A stretch of DNA of 64,000 bases from Streptosporangium sp. NBC_01756. Its GTDB lineage: Bacteria > Actinomycetota > Actinomycetes > Streptosporangiales > Streptosporangiaceae. A program made the position numbers and the translations under genes. Of the stretch, positions 26,169-36,159 are shown one piece after another (the stretch's first letter is position 1; each line of letters opens with the position of its first letter). The stretch spans positions 7,750,001-7,814,000 of the forward strand of contig NZ_CP109130.1 of assembly GCF_035917975.1 (NCBI RefSeq). Reading direction: 5' to 3'. The notes beneath the pieces were generated by a model. It was not told where the DNA came from and did no database searches. It was given only the letters and a program-made list of their open reading frames with translations.

Positions 26169-26258
26169 GCGTGCGCCGCGAAGCGGGTTCCGGACTACCG
26201 GTCGGCCGCTGGTCGTGCGCCGCGAAGCGGGCTCCGGCCCGCTGGTCGTGCGTCGCGG
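26127..26258 (+). repeat. Decayed tandem duplication of the LacI gene 3' end
   Basis: Three related 33-bp units (26127-26159, 26171-26203, 26215-26247) of the form GTGCGCCGC...CGGG(T/C)TCCGG recur at a 44-bp step, with a partial fourth unit at 26248. The first encodes the C-terminus VRRSTGSGPLV of the LacI protein; the others lie after its stop codon. Confidence 0.75.
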
Positions 26259-26345
26259 GGCGGGGAGCCCGGCGGAAGCTGGGAACATGGAGCGTTGACC
26301 TCCCCCACGGCTGAAGCCCGGGGCCGCCATGTCCGAGGAGATTCG

Positions 26346-27260
26346 ATGAAGAGCGGTTACGACGTCGTCGTCATCGGCGGCACCGGAGTGGACACCACGG
26401 CCTATGTGCCTGAGCTGCCACTGCCGTACGCCGACACCTATGCCGTCCCCCCGATGATCGACCGGATCGGCAACACCGGCAGTGGCGTCGCGCTCGGCTG
26501 CCACGCGCTCGGGCTCAGGGTGCGGCTGGTCGACCTGATCGGCGACGACCCGCAGGGCCGGCTCATCCGGGAGCACCTGGAGACCGAAGGCGTGGAGTTC
26601 GGGTGGGCGCTCGCCCCCCAGGGCACCCGGCGCAGCGTCCTGCTGGTCGGCCCCGACGGGCGGCGGCTGTCGCTGTTCGATCCGCGCGCCGCCGCCGGGG
26701 AACGGCTGCCCAGGGAGCTCTACCTGGCCGCGGCGGCTGAGGCCCGGCACGTCCACGTGTCACTCACCGACTTCTCCCGGCACGTCTACCCCGACCTGGC
26801 GGGCCTGGAGGGCACCTCGGTCTCCACCGACCTGCACGACTGGGACGGGGAGAACGACTACCACAAGGACTTCGCCTACTCCTCCGACCTGGTCTTCCTG
26901 TCCAGCGCCGCGCTCGGCTCCCGCCGCGAGGCGGTCATGCGCGGCATCCTGGACGGCGGCCGCGCCACGACCGTGATCTGCACGGCGGGCGCCGAGGGCT
27001 GCCACGTCCTCGACGCCGACGGGCTCCGGCACGTCCCGGCCGCGCCGCTGCCCGGCCCGGTGGTCGACAGCAACGGCGCCGGTGACGCCTTCGTCTCCGG
27101 CGTCCTGTACGGCCTCCTCACGGGCCGCCCGTTGGACGAGTCCGTCCTGCTGGGCGGCATCGCCGGTGCGCACGCCTGCACGGCGCCGGGCACCCACGAG
27201 GACCCCATCGACGAGGCGACGCTGCTCCGCCGCGACCAGGAGCCCGCCCGGCTCCCATAG
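26346..27260 (+). CDS. PfkB family carbohydrate kinase
   Basis: A 304-residue ribokinase-like sugar kinase. The N-terminal strand DVVVIGGTGVDTTAYVP, the GSGVALGCHALGLRVRLVDLIGDDPQG region and the C-terminal signature DSNGAGDAFVSGVLYGL, with the catalytic Asp, are present. ATG at 26346 follows GAGGAG. It sits after the second LacI regulator and is likely part of the same sugar-use unit, phosphorylating a sugar in the cytoplasm. The exact sugar is unknown. Confidence 0.88.
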   Translation: MKSGYDVVVIGGTGVDTTAYVPELPLPYADTYAVPPMIDRIGNTGSGVALGCHALGLRVRLVDLIGDDPQGRLIREHLETEGVEFGWALAPQGTRRSVLLVGPDGRRLSLFDPRAAAGERLPRELYLAAAAEARHVHVSLTDFSRHVYPDLAGLEGTSVSTDLHDWDGENDYHKDFAYSSDLVFLSSAALGSRREAVMRGILDGGRATTVICTAGAEGCHVLDADGLRHVPAAPLPGPVVDSNGAGDAFVSGVLYGLLTGRPLDESVLLGGIAGAHACTAPGTHEDPIDEATLLRRDQEPARLP

Positions 27261-27368
27261 CCATGAGGGGAGGGGGCTCCGCACCCGGGCACGGGGCCCT
27301 ACTGGTACCGGCGCCGGTAGGAGACCTCCTGGTCGACGAGGCCCGACTGGTTCAGGCGGGCCGTCGCC

Positions 27369-28709
27369 TCAGAGGCTCCTCGGTGGAATGTTGAAGTTGA
27401 GGCGGAACATGTTGTCCGGGTCGTAGGCGGCTTTGATCTGCGTCAGCCGGTCGAAGTCCGCCTGGGTATAGGCGCGGCGTACCTGGTCGAGGGCGATTTC
27501 TTCGACACCCATGAAGTTCAGGTTCACGCCGCCCGTGCTCCATGGGCGCAAGCGGGCGAACAGTTCGTCACGCCGCCGCCGGCTCTCCTCGGCGGGGTCG
27601 GTGCCGATGAACAGGGAGAAGGCGGCATCACGGCCTCCGACGCAGTTGGCGACCTTCGGCGACCGGCTGTAGGCCCCTTGGAAGTGCCGCAGCTCGGCGA
27701 TGAACGGCGCATGGGCCTGCGGACCTGCGAGCGAGACGAGCGTGTCCACGCCCTCCCGCTCCAACGGGCGTAGCAGGATGTTGCGGTCGTAGGCCACGAA
27801 CGGCATGGATGTGGGCTCGTGATGAATGGTGCCGACCTCGGCGTACGGCATGTCCCGCACGCTGTCCAACAGGCGTGGGCCGAGGTCGCGCAGCGGCCGC
27901 ACCAGCTCTTCGCCGTCCTCGGGGGCGCCGCTGTAGGCGATCCGGACGTGGACCACAAATCTGCCGCGGAGCTGCTCGGGGACGTCTTCCAGGTCGGGGT
28001 TGTGGGCCAGCAGCACCGAGGAGGCCATTTCCTCGGGTATCCGGCGCGTCCATTCGGCGTAGGTCCGCATCACCTCCGGGGTGGCCTCGCCGGGGAAATA
28101 CAGGCCGCCTCCGTACAGGCGGGACACCGGGAACAGGTCGATCTCCATGCCCGTGACCACGCCGAAATTGTCCTTGCCGCCGCGTACCGCCCAGAACAGG
28201 TCGGGATCGCCGTCGGGTGAGACATCGCGGACGCGGCCGTCGGCCGTGACGACGCGCAGCCGCCGTACGTGGTCGGCGGCGAAGCCGAAGCGGCGCCCGA
28301 GCAGTCCCGCGCCGCCGCCCACCAGGTATCCGACGGCACCGACGTCGGGACTGGAGCCGTTCAGCGGAGCCAGGCCATGTGGAGTGGTGTGTTCGAGCAC
28401 CTGGCGCCAGCGGGCTCCGGCCTCGATCCAGGCGGTGCGGGCGGCCGGGTCGACTCTGACGGTGTCCATCCGGCTGGTGCTGATCAGTACCGCGTCGTCG
28501 GCCGAGACCGAAGGGCCGTGCCCGGAGGCAAGCACGGCGACCGGCCGCTTCTGCTTGGCGGCAAGCCGCACCGCGGCGGCCACGTCCTGCTCTCCGGTGG
28601 CTCCGAAGACGTATGCGGGGTGCGACTCGGCCGCCCGGTTGATCCCGAGCCGCTCGTCGTCATATCCATGCTGCCCTCGCTGGAAGATCTGGCCGGGAAC
28701 TGTATCCAT
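27369..28709 (-). CDS. FAD-linked oxidoreductase (berberine bridge enzyme-like)
   Basis: A 446-residue flavoenzyme. The FAD-binding type 4 domain has [12 protein letters not shown], whose histidine may attach FAD covalently, and [29 protein letters not shown]. The C-terminal BBE region ends [16 protein letters not shown], typical of the family. No cysteine is seen at the place where double FAD attachment occurs, so attachment is probably by one bond. ATG at 28709 is chosen; the ribosome site is weak. No signal peptide. Substrate (sugar, alcohol or natural product) is unknown. Confidence 0.85.
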   Translation of the reverse strand: MDTVPGQIFQRGQHGYDDERLGINRAAESHPAYVFGATGEQDVAAAVRLAAKQKRPVAVLASGHGPSVSADDAVLISTSRMDTVRVDPAARTAWIEAGARWRQVLEHTTPHGLAPLNGSSPDVGAVGYLVGGGAGLLGRRFGFAADHVRRLRVVTADGRVRDVSPDGDPDLFWAVRGGKDNFGVVTGMEIDLFPVSRLYGGGLYFPGEATPEVMRTYAEWTRRIPEEMASSVLLAHNPDLEDVPEQLRGRFVVHVRIAYSGAPEDGEELVRPLRDLGPRLLDSVRDMPYAEVGTIHHEPTSMPFVAYDRNILLRPLEREGVDTLVSLAGPQAHAPFIAELRHFQGAYSRSPKVANCVGGRDAAFSLFIGTDPAEESRRRRDELFARLRPWSTGGVNLNFMGVEEIALDQVRRAYTQADFDRLTQIKAAYDPDNMFRLNFNIPPRSL

Positions 28710-29139
28710 GCAGATCAACGTAGTCAGGGCCGATTCTTTCGGTCTTGCAGGAATCGGACATGGCGTATCGCCAAAATTCGGTCCGATCATCCCCGAAGGC
28801 CGGTTTCGGATGTTTCGCCCGGGAACGCCGCCCGCGCGACCTGGCCGTGACAGGTGAGATCGGTTCGGACCCGGCCCGGCGCGGCATCCCAATTGTCACT
28901 CTGGGTTGAATTATCTTCGCTTACTACCGAGCGGCCCTACTGGACGGTGCCAGGGGCGATGTGCCCGGTATCCGTTCCACCCGGGCGGCGGCACCGGCGT
29001 CAGCAGGGCCCCGTTCACAGCGGCGGGGCCTTCCTCAGAACGGCTCCCCAGGCATCCGAGCAGGTCGGGGTGCCTGGGGACGGCTGCCGGACCGAGGCGG
29101 AGGGCGTACGATCCGAGGTCAACGCGCATCGGGAGCGCC
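28710..29139. other. Intergenic, no gene recognised
   Basis: A 430-bp gap between the start of the FAD oxidoreductase and the end of the indolepyruvate enzyme. Small open frames exist on both strands, but none is supported. I see no clear terminator. Confidence 0.4.
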
Positions 29140-32100
29140 TCAGGCCCGATCGTCATTCAGCCGATCAAGGATGGCCTTGGCGGAAGCGCGATACTTGGCC
29201 ACGTTGCGCAGCTTCACGTGCTCGTAGCCGCGGATCACATCCGGGAGTTCGGCCAGCTCGCGCACCCGGTCCTCGGTCTCCGGACGCAGGTGCGCGAGGG
29301 CGCTGTGCACGTCGCGGGTGTACTCGGTGACCAGATCGCGCTCGGTCCTGCGCACCCCCGCCATGCCGAACGGGTCCAGCGGGGTGCCGCGCAGCACACG
29401 CATGCCGTACAGCAGGCGGAAGGCCGGGTCGAACCAGGCGCCGAGGCGGATCTTCCGGTTCATGCCCAAAGCACGGAGGACCGGCGGGTGCAGGTTGTAG
29501 GAGACCTTGGCGCCGGGGCCGAACTCGGCGGCGACACGGGCCCGCTCGGCCGGATCGAGGTGGAGCCGGGCGACCTCGTACTCGTCCTTGTAGGCCATCA
29601 GGCGGTGCAACTGGCGGGCGTAGGCCTCGGTGACGGGGGAGCGTCCGGCTGAGATCTCCCGCTCCCTGGCCAGGACCGCGCGAACCGCGTCGATGTAGCG
29701 GACGGCGTAGCGCAGGTTCTGGTAGGCGGCCAGATCGGGCACCCGTACCGCCAGGATCCGGTGCAGTTCGGTGCCGGGGTCGGCGACCGATTTCACGAGT
29801 GCGACGAGTTCGGGGGCCGGTGGACGCCGGTCCAGGGCGGGGGAGCCGGTCGCCCGCGCCACGGCGCCGGGGTCGGCGACGACGGCCCGGCCCCAGTGGA
29901 AGGCGGCGATCGTCTTCTCCGCGCTCCTGCCTCCGCCCATCCGGACGGCCCGTTCGATCGACTCCAGGCTCAGCGGGATGAGCCCGCGCTGCCAGGCCGC
30001 GCCGACCACGATCGTGTTGGCCGGCATGTGGTCGCCGAACAGCTTCTGGGCGAGGCCCTCGGCGTCGAGACAGACGTTCAGCTCGCGCCGGGTGCGTGCC
30101 TCCAGGGCGCCGAGCGGCGAGCCGAGGCCGGTGACGTGGGTGGCCGGGTCGAGGACCATGGAGCCGGTGGGGACCAGGCTGGTGGAGACCACCGCGACGG
30201 TCCGGCCCGGGTCGGCGCCGCCCAGCTGCCTGGGGTCGGTGGCGCCGATCAGGTCGAGCGCGAGGTAGGCGTCCACGCCTCCGGTGCCGGCCTGCCCGGT
30301 CCGGTCGTCGTCGCTGTCGAAGATCCGGATGTCGGAGACGACCGTGCCGCCCTTCTGGGCCAGGCCGGTCTGGTCGAGGCCGCGCGACTGCCTGCCGTCG
30401 AGCATCGCGGCGGTGCCGAGGATCTGGGCCACCGACACCACGCCGGTGCCACCGATCCCCACCAGACGGATCGTCGTCTCCCCGGTGCGGGTCTCGGGCG
30501 CGGGCATCGGGGGAGGAGCCGGTACGGCGGCGCGCCCGCCGCCCTTCCTGCCCGGTACGACGGTCAGGAAGGAGGGGCAGTCCCCTTCCACGCAGGAGTA
30601 GTCCTTGTTGCAGGAGGACTGGTGGATCTCGGTCTTGCGGCCGAACTCGGTCTCCACCGGCAGCACCGACAGGCACTCGGACTTCTGCCCGCAGTCGCCG
30701 CAGCCCTCGCACACCCGCTGGTTGATCGCCACCCGCCGGACCGGGTCGGGCAGGTCGCCTCTCTTGCGCAGCCGCCGCTTCTCGGCCGCGCACTGCTGGT
30801 CGTGGACCAGCACGGTCACCCCGGGCACCGCGGCCAGTTCGCGCTGTGCGTCCTCCAGCGCGGTACGGTCGCGGACCTCGGCGATCCGCGCCAGTCTGAC
30901 CCCCCGGTAGCGCTCGGGCTCGTCGGTGGTGACGATCACCCGGCGCACGCCCTCCGCCTCCAGCCAGCGGGTCAGGTCGGCCACGGTGAGGGACGGGGTG
31001 ATCGTCTGGCCGCCTGTCATGGCGATGGCGCTGTTGTAGAGCAGCTTGTAGGTGATGTTGACGCCGGCGCCCACCGCGGCGCGGACGGCGAGCGAGCCGG
31101 AGTGGTGGAAGGTGCCGTCACCCAGGTTCTGGAAGATGTGCGGGGTGTCGGTGAACGGCGCCTGACCGATCCACTGGGTGCCCTCGCCGCCCATCTGGGT
31201 CAGCCCCGTCAGCGTGCCCTTGCCCTCCCGGTTGAGCACCACCATCGTGTGGCAGCCGATCCCCGCGCCCACCGGGGCGTTGTCCGGGACGGCGGTGGAG
31301 CGGTTGTGCGGGCAGCCCGAGCAGAAGAACGGGGTGCGCTGGGGGCCGAGCAGTTTCAGCGGCGCCGGGCGGGAGATCACGGCCAGCCCCCCGGCGATCC
31401 GGTCGCGCACCTCCGGGGTGAACCGCTCGCCCACGCCGGGAACGGCCCGCCCGGCAGCACCGGGAGAGGCCGCACCCGGTGCCGCGGCGGTGTCCAGGCC
31501 CTTGCGGCGCAGCCGGAACGCGATCGCCTTGGCGGCCAGGTCGGCGTCGACGCCCCCGGTCCGCGGGATCAGGGCGGCGCCGTTCTCGTCGAGCTTGCCC
31601 AGGACGCGCGGGGCGTCGGCGGTGCCGTACAGGACGTCCTTGACCAGGGTCTCCAGCAGCGGCCCCTTCTCCTCGACGACCAGGACCTCCTCCAGCCCGC
31701 GGGCGAAGGTCCGGACGATCCCCGGCTCCAGCGGCCAGATCATGCCGATCTTGAGGATGCGGATGCCGAGCTCGGCCGGGTCCACACCCAGTCGGCGGAA
31801 CCCCTCGCGCACGTCGTGGTAGGCCGTACCGGAGGCGACGATGCCGAGCCAGGCATCCCGGGGGTCCACCGTGACCTGGTTGAGGTGGTTCTCCCTGGCG
31901 TAGGCGCGGGCCAGCTCCAGCCGGGGGCCGACCAGCGTGCGCTCCATCTCCAGCGACCAGGGGGTGAGCAGGGTGGCGTCCGGCGTGTGCCGGTACGGCC
32001 TGCCCTCGTACTCGACGACGGGCATGACGGGGACCACCCGGCCAGGACCGACGCCGACCGTGCCGGTGGCGTCCACCACGTTGGTGACCGTCTTCACCGC

Positions 32101-32703
32101 CACCCACAGGCCGCTGGCCCGGGAGGCCGCGATCGCGTGGCGCCCCAGGTCGAGCAGTTCCTGGACGCTGCCCGGGTGGATGATCGGCATGCCCAGCGCG
32201 GCGAGCGCGCTCTCGGTGGCCGAGGGGAGCGTCGAGGACTTGCAGGTCGGATCGTCGCCGCAGAGCGCGATCAGACCGCCGTGGGGGTGGGCGCCGACGA
32301 AGTTGCCGTGCCGCAGGGCGTCGGCCGCGCGGTCGACACCGGGGGCCTTGCCGTACCAGACGCCCAGGACACCCGCCTTGCGCGGCCGGGGAAGCGCGGG
32401 CACGAGCTGGCTGCCCCAGACGGCGGTGGCGCCCAGCTCCTCGTTCTGGCCCGGTCGGTGCACGATGCCGAGCGGTCCGGTGTGCCCGTGCGAGCGGGCG
32501 AGCTCCTGGTCGAAGCCGCCGAGCGGGGAGCCGGGGTAGCCCGACACCATCGTGCCCGTGTCGAGGCCGGCCGAGCGGTCGGCACGCATCTGGTCGAGGA
32601 TCACGCGGACCAGTGCCTGCGTCCCGGTCATGAAGACCTGTCCCTCGTCGAGGGCGTAGCGGTCTTCGGGGGTCGCCTCGCGGGCATCGGCGATGATCGT
32701 CAT
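29140..32703 (-). CDS. Indolepyruvate ferredoxin oxidoreductase, fused subunits
   Basis: An 1187-residue single-chain enzyme. In order: thiamine-diphosphate pyrimidine domain (MVSGYPGSPLGGFDQEL), a transketolase-like region, the thiamine-binding domain with FFCSGCPHNRST and GIGCHTMVV, a 4Fe-4S segment with several Cys (CEGCGDCGQKSECLSV and SCNKDYSCVEGDCPS), then the gamma-like domain (IRLVGIGGTGVVSVAQILG) and a C-terminal domain. It oxidises aryl-pyruvates from aromatic amino acids to acyl-CoA with ferredoxin as acceptor. Start ATG at 32703. It is divergent from an Lrp-type regulator, which probably controls it. Confidence 0.92.
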   Translation of the reverse strand: MTIIADAREATPEDRYALDEGQVFMTGTQALVRVILDQMRADRSAGLDTGTMVSGYPGSPLGGFDQELARSHGHTGPLGIVHRPGQNEELGATAVWGSQLVPALPRPRKAGVLGVWYGKAPGVDRAADALRHGNFVGAHPHGGLIALCGDDPTCKSSTLPSATESALAALGMPIIHPGSVQELLDLGRHAIAASRASGLWVAVKTVTNVVDATGTVGVGPGRVVPVMPVVEYEGRPYRHTPDATLLTPWSLEMERTLVGPRLELARAYARENHLNQVTVDPRDAWLGIVASGTAYHDVREGFRRLGVDPAELGIRILKIGMIWPLEPGIVRTFARGLEEVLVVEEKGPLLETLVKDVLYGTADAPRVLGKLDENGAALIPRTGGVDADLAAKAIAFRLRRKGLDTAAAPGAASPGAAGRAVPGVGERFTPEVRDRIAGGLAVISRPAPLKLLGPQRTPFFCSGCPHNRSTAVPDNAPVGAGIGCHTMVVLNREGKGTLTGLTQMGGEGTQWIGQAPFTDTPHIFQNLGDGTFHHSGSLAVRAAVGAGVNITYKLLYNSAIAMTGGQTITPSLTVADLTRWLEAEGVRRVIVTTDEPERYRGVRLARIAEVRDRTALEDAQRELAAVPGVTVLVHDQQCAAEKRRLRKRGDLPDPVRRVAINQRVCEGCGDCGQKSECLSVLPVETEFGRKTEIHQSSCNKDYSCVEGDCPSFLTVVPGRKGGGRAAVPAPPPMPAPETRTGETTIRLVGIGGTGVVSVAQILGTAAMLDGRQSRGLDQTGLAQKGGTVVSDIRIFDSDDDRTGQAGTGGVDAYLALDLIGATDPRQLGGADPGRTVAVVSTSLVPTGSMVLDPATHVTGLGSPLGALEARTRRELNVCLDAEGLAQKLFGDHMPANTIVVGAAWQRGLIPLSLESIERAVRMGGGRSAEKTIAAFHWGRAVVADPGAVARATGSPALDRRPPAPELVALVKSVADPGTELHRILAVRVPDLAAYQNLRYAVRYIDAVRAVLAREREISAGRSPVTEAYARQLHRLMAYKDEYEVARLHLDPAERARVAAEFGPGAKVSYNLHPPVLRALGMNRKIRLGAWFDPAFRLLYGMRVLRGTPLDPFGMAGVRRTERDLVTEYTRDVHSALAHLRPETEDRVRELAELPDVIRGYEHVKLRNVAKYRASAKAILDRLNDDRA

Positions 32704-32767
32704 GATCGTGGTCCCGTCTGTCTGCGCCGCTCTTGATGCCGCCAGATTATGCCAGGAAAGCCAGAAT

Positions 32768-32811
32768 TAGATGTCAACATTTATGTCGATTAGTTCTTTT
32801 GTTAGCATCTA
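32768..32811. promoter_or_regulatory. Inverted repeat between IOR and Lrp genes, probable Lrp site
   Basis: Arms TAGATGTCAACA (32768-32779) and TGTTAGCATCTA (32800-32811) match at 10 of 12 positions when reversed. Their centres are about 32 bp apart, three helix turns, which suits an Lrp-type oligomer. The region is AT-rich and holds both promoters. Confidence 0.55.
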
Positions 32812-32816
32812 TTGCC

Positions 32817-33269
32817 ATGGATGTCACTGATCGCGCAATTCTTGGCCTTCTACAGGTGGAGGGGCGACTCAGCAACCTTGAGCTCGCCGAGCGGGTGCGG
32901 CTGACCCCGTCACCGTGCCTGCGCCGGGTCCGCAGCCTGGAGGAGTCGGGGGTGATCACCGGTTACCGGGCCGTGGTCGACCCGGCCGCCGTCGGGCGCG
33001 GGTTCCAGGTGCTCGCCTACGTCGAGCTCGAAGGACAGGACGCCGAGACCGTCACCGCTTTCGAGGCGGCCGTCATGGAGATCGATGATGTGATCGAGTG
33101 CCTGCGCATGTTCGGCCGGCCCGACTACGTGCTGCGGGTCGCCGTACCCGACATGGACGCCTACAGCCAGCTCTGTCTGGAGAAACTCGGGCGGCTGCCC
33201 GGGCTCGACAAACTCACCTCGCAGATCGCGATGAAGGCCCTCAAACCGGGCGGTGTCCTGCCGCTGTGA
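32817..33269 (+). CDS. Lrp/AsnC family regulator
   Basis: A 150-residue regulator. The N-terminal winged helix (DRAILGLLQVEGRLSNLELAERVRLTPSPCLRRVRSLEESGVITGY) is followed by a RAM ligand and oligomer domain (QVLAYVELEGQD to DYVLRVAVPDMDAY). ATG at 32817 has no clear ribosome site, so the transcript may be leaderless. It is divergent from the indolepyruvate oxidoreductase and probably responds to an aromatic or branched amino acid. Its stop is only 3 bp from the convergent phosphatase gene. Confidence 0.9.
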   Translation: MDVTDRAILGLLQVEGRLSNLELAERVRLTPSPCLRRVRSLEESGVITGYRAVVDPAAVGRGFQVLAYVELEGQDAETVTAFEAAVMEIDDVIECLRMFGRPDYVLRVAVPDMDAYSQLCLEKLGRLPGLDKLTSQIAMKALKPGGVLPL

Positions 33270-33272
33270 CCG

Positions 33273-35378
33273 TCAGTACGACGTGCCCGGGCCGGAGCCG
33301 GCCGGAGAAGGTGGATCCCACTCGTCGAGAGGAGTGGACGGCAGGCGTACGGCGATCATGGCGATGTCGTCGTCCCCGCCGTTGGACAGCCCGGCCAGCA
33401 ACTCGTCGCAGAAGGCCTCCAGGGGCTTGTGGGCGAGCGGGGCGGCGAGGTCGCGCAGCCGGTCCAGGCCCTTGCCGATGTCCTCACCCGCCCGTTCGAC
33501 GAGGCCGTCGGTGTAGAGGAGCACGGTGCCGCCCGGAAGCAGCGGTTCGACGGCGCTGTCGCGCGGTCCGTCGCGGATCACCCCGAGGATCGGGGAGCGA
33601 CCCTCCTCCAGGAAGCGGGCGTCACCGTCACCGGTGACGAGCAGGGGCGGCGGATGCCCGGCCACGGCGTAGTTCAGCCGCCACCGGCCGTCCTCCGGCC
33701 TCTCGACGCGTGCCAGGACACAGGTCACGGTCTCCTCGGCGTAGAGGGTCTCCATGGCGATGTCCAGGCGCCTGAGGATGTCTCCGACCGGCTCCTCCCG
33801 GTCGACCGCCAGCCCCCGGAGCATGTTGCGTATCTGGCTCATGGTGACGGCGGCCGGCAGGTCGTGACCGGCCACGTCTCCGATCGTCAGCATCGTGGCG
33901 CCGTCGCGCAGCCGGAAGCAGTCGTACCAGTCCCCGCCGACCTCGGCGGCGGCGGGGCTCGGCCGGTAGCGGGCGGCGATCTGCAGGCCCGGTACGGCGG
34001 GCGGTTCCGGCAGCAGGCTGTGCTGCAGGGCGAGTGCCACGCGCTGGGTGCGCCGGTATTCGATGGCGTTGCTGAGGGGGTCGTGCGCGTGCTCGAACAT
34101 CTGGCCGATCAGGGCGACGTCGGCCGCGCTGATCGGGGAACGTTCCCCGCAGGTGGCGGCGGCCACCATCGCCGCCACGGTCCCGTCGACGATGACGGGC
34201 ACCAGGACCACGCTGTTGGCCTTGGCCGAGACCAGCCACGCCTCGGCCCCGGCCGGTGCGACGCCGGGATTGGGCTCCCCTCGGGGGAACGCCCGGTACG
34301 TCGGACGGAGCCGCCGTACCGTGCGGGTGAAGATGTTGCCGGCGTCGAAGGTCACCTCGCCGATCTCCGGCAGTTCGGGCAGCCCCGGCCGTACGGCCGA
34401 GACGACCTGGTGCGCCGAGATCGACGCGTCCCCGAAGCGTTCCGGGGCCGGGGGGATCAGGTAGATGATGCACCCGTCGGCCAGATCCGGCACGATCACC
34501 TGGGTCAGCGCGGTGAGCATCTCCTCCAGGCGCGTGATGTCCGCGGTGGCGGCGGCGGCACGGTCGAGCAGCTCCTGGCGCCGGCTCGCCCGCCACTCCT
34601 GCTCGATGTCGGTGCAGGTGCCCACCCACTCCACCACGGCGTCGCCTTCGAGCACCGGCACGGCGCGGATGCTGAAGTGCCGGTAGGCGCCGTTCACGAG
34701 ACGCAGCCGATAGGTGTGCTCCCACAGGGGGACCACCCGCTCGAGCGCCTCCTTCCACGCCAGGGCGGACGGTTCACGGTCGTCGGGATGGAGGGCGTCC
34801 AGCCACCCGTCGCCCCTGAACTCCTCCCACGACTGCCCGGTCATCTTCTCCCAGCTCAGGCTCGGCTCGATGACACCGCCGCCGGCATCGGCCACCCAGA
34901 GTATCTGCGCGCCCACGCTCCCCAGCTTCTGGTAGCGCTGGAGGAGGCGGCGCCGTTCCTCGGCCAGGTCCTGGATCTGCCGCGCGGCGGTGACCTGCTC
35001 GGTGACCTCGGCGCACACCAGCAGCACCCCGGGCTCACCGCCGCTGAGAGAGATCTGCGACAGGCTGAAGGTGAAGAAACGCTCCTGCGGGCCGGTGTCG
35101 GCGTAGGCGAGCTTCACCGGGGCCTCGGTGACGGTCACCGGCTCCCCGGTCGCCAGCACATGGTCGGCCAGTCCGTAGTAGTAGTCCCGGTCGACGTGCT
35201 CGCTGAACGCCTCGTGCGCGATGGCCCTGAGCGTCCTGTCGCCGAAGACGGACCGGTAGACGGCGTTGGCGTACACCAGCCGGCGGTCCCGTCCGCCGGT
35301 GACCGCCACCCCGACGGGAGCCGGATCGAACACCTCCAGCCCCAGTCCGCTCGACCTCTCGTCCGGGGCGGCTCTCAT
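33273..35378 (-). CDS. PAS/GAF PP2C-type (SpoIIE-like) phosphatase
   Basis: About 701 residues. Two PAS domains (roughly 10-125 and 140-265, the second with WVGTCTDIEQEW), a GAF-like domain (about 280-430) and a C-terminal PP2C_SIG domain with EVGGDWYDCFRLRDG, GDVAGHD and NGGDDDIAMIAVR, which hold the metal-binding Asp residues. Such proteins dephosphorylate anti-anti-sigma factors in response to signals. ATG at 35378 is chosen; GTG at 35411 is also possible. No anti-sigma partners are in the window. Confidence 0.88.
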   Translation of the reverse strand: MRAAPDERSSGLGLEVFDPAPVGVAVTGGRDRRLVYANAVYRSVFGDRTLRAIAHEAFSEHVDRDYYYGLADHVLATGEPVTVTEAPVKLAYADTGPQERFFTFSLSQISLSGGEPGVLLVCAEVTEQVTAARQIQDLAEERRRLLQRYQKLGSVGAQILWVADAGGGVIEPSLSWEKMTGQSWEEFRGDGWLDALHPDDREPSALAWKEALERVVPLWEHTYRLRLVNGAYRHFSIRAVPVLEGDAVVEWVGTCTDIEQEWRASRRQELLDRAAAATADITRLEEMLTALTQVIVPDLADGCIIYLIPPAPERFGDASISAHQVVSAVRPGLPELPEIGEVTFDAGNIFTRTVRRLRPTYRAFPRGEPNPGVAPAGAEAWLVSAKANSVVLVPVIVDGTVAAMVAAATCGERSPISAADVALIGQMFEHAHDPLSNAIEYRRTQRVALALQHSLLPEPPAVPGLQIAARYRPSPAAAEVGGDWYDCFRLRDGATMLTIGDVAGHDLPAAVTMSQIRNMLRGLAVDREEPVGDILRRLDIAMETLYAEETVTCVLARVERPEDGRWRLNYAVAGHPPPLLVTGDGDARFLEEGRSPILGVIRDGPRDSAVEPLLPGGTVLLYTDGLVERAGEDIGKGLDRLRDLAAPLAHKPLEAFCDELLAGLSNGGDDDIAMIAVRLPSTPLDEWDPPSPAGSGPGTSY

Positions 35379-35590
35379 CGGGCTTCCCACAGTTGAGGTC
35401 TGTCCATGCACCGGACATTAGCGGCGTATCTGCCCATATTGGGTCGCATATCCGCATAGTTCGGACATATAAGGATGATGGTTGCCGTTGGGTCCCTAAG
35501 ATCTACCTCCTCTTCATCGGCGCGAGAGAGGTTCAACGCCTCGCCGCCGGCCGATCGTGTCCTGAGCCGACCGGGAAGTACGATCAGCCA

Positions 35591-36127
35591 ATGACCGAAA
35601 TGACCGAGACCACGCCAGGCTGGCTTACTCCCGAGGAACTGGAGTCGGCGCGTGCGCGGATGCCGATCCTCTACGTCGACGCCGTGCCGGTGCGGGTCGA
35701 CGACGCCGGAGTGGTCACGCATGTCGGCCTGCTGCTCCGCATCGGACCGGACGGGACGGTCAGCCGCGCCCTCGTGTCCGGGCGCGTACTTCACCACGAG
35801 CGGGTCCGCGACGCGCTCATGCGCCACCTGGAGAAGGACCTCGGCCCTGTCGCGCTGCCCCGGGTGCCGGCCTCCCCGCAGCCGTTCACCATCGCCGAGT
35901 ATTTTCCGACGCAGGGCGTCACCCCCTACCACGACCCCCGGCAGCACGCGGTGTCCCTCGCCTACGTCGTCCCGGTCGCCGGGGACTGCCGTCCCCGGCA
36001 GGACGCCCTCGACCTTGTCTGGTTCACGCCGCAGGAGGCCGCGTCGCCGCTGGTGCAGCAGGAGATGCCCGGCGGGCAGGGCGTCCTGCTGAGGCAGGCA
36101 CTCGCGCACGTCGGCTGCCTCGGCTGA
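35591..36127 (+). CDS. DUF4916 Nudix-like hydrolase
   Basis: A 178-residue protein, PGWLTPEELESARARMPILYVDAVPVRVD at the start being typical of actinobacterial DUF4916/Nudix proteins. The usual Nudix box is weak: GRVLHHERVRDALMRHLEKDLG stands where the box would be, with few Glu residues, so hydrolase activity is uncertain. ATG at 35591 is chosen. It is divergent from the phosphatase gene across about 210 bp. Confidence 0.75.
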   Translation: MTEMTETTPGWLTPEELESARARMPILYVDAVPVRVDDAGVVTHVGLLLRIGPDGTVSRALVSGRVLHHERVRDALMRHLEKDLGPVALPRVPASPQPFTIAEYFPTQGVTPYHDPRQHAVSLAYVVPVAGDCRPRQDALDLVWFTPQEAASPLVQQEMPGGQGVLLRQALAHVGCLG

Positions 36128-36159
36128 CATTCCGGGCAGCACGGAGCCACACGAGAGGC

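Noticed and set aside
29761-32736. A 991-codon forward frame opposite the indolepyruvate oxidoreductase
   Set aside because: It is an antisense shadow created by high GC3; translation lacks any domain, while the reverse strand encodes a well-conserved enzyme.
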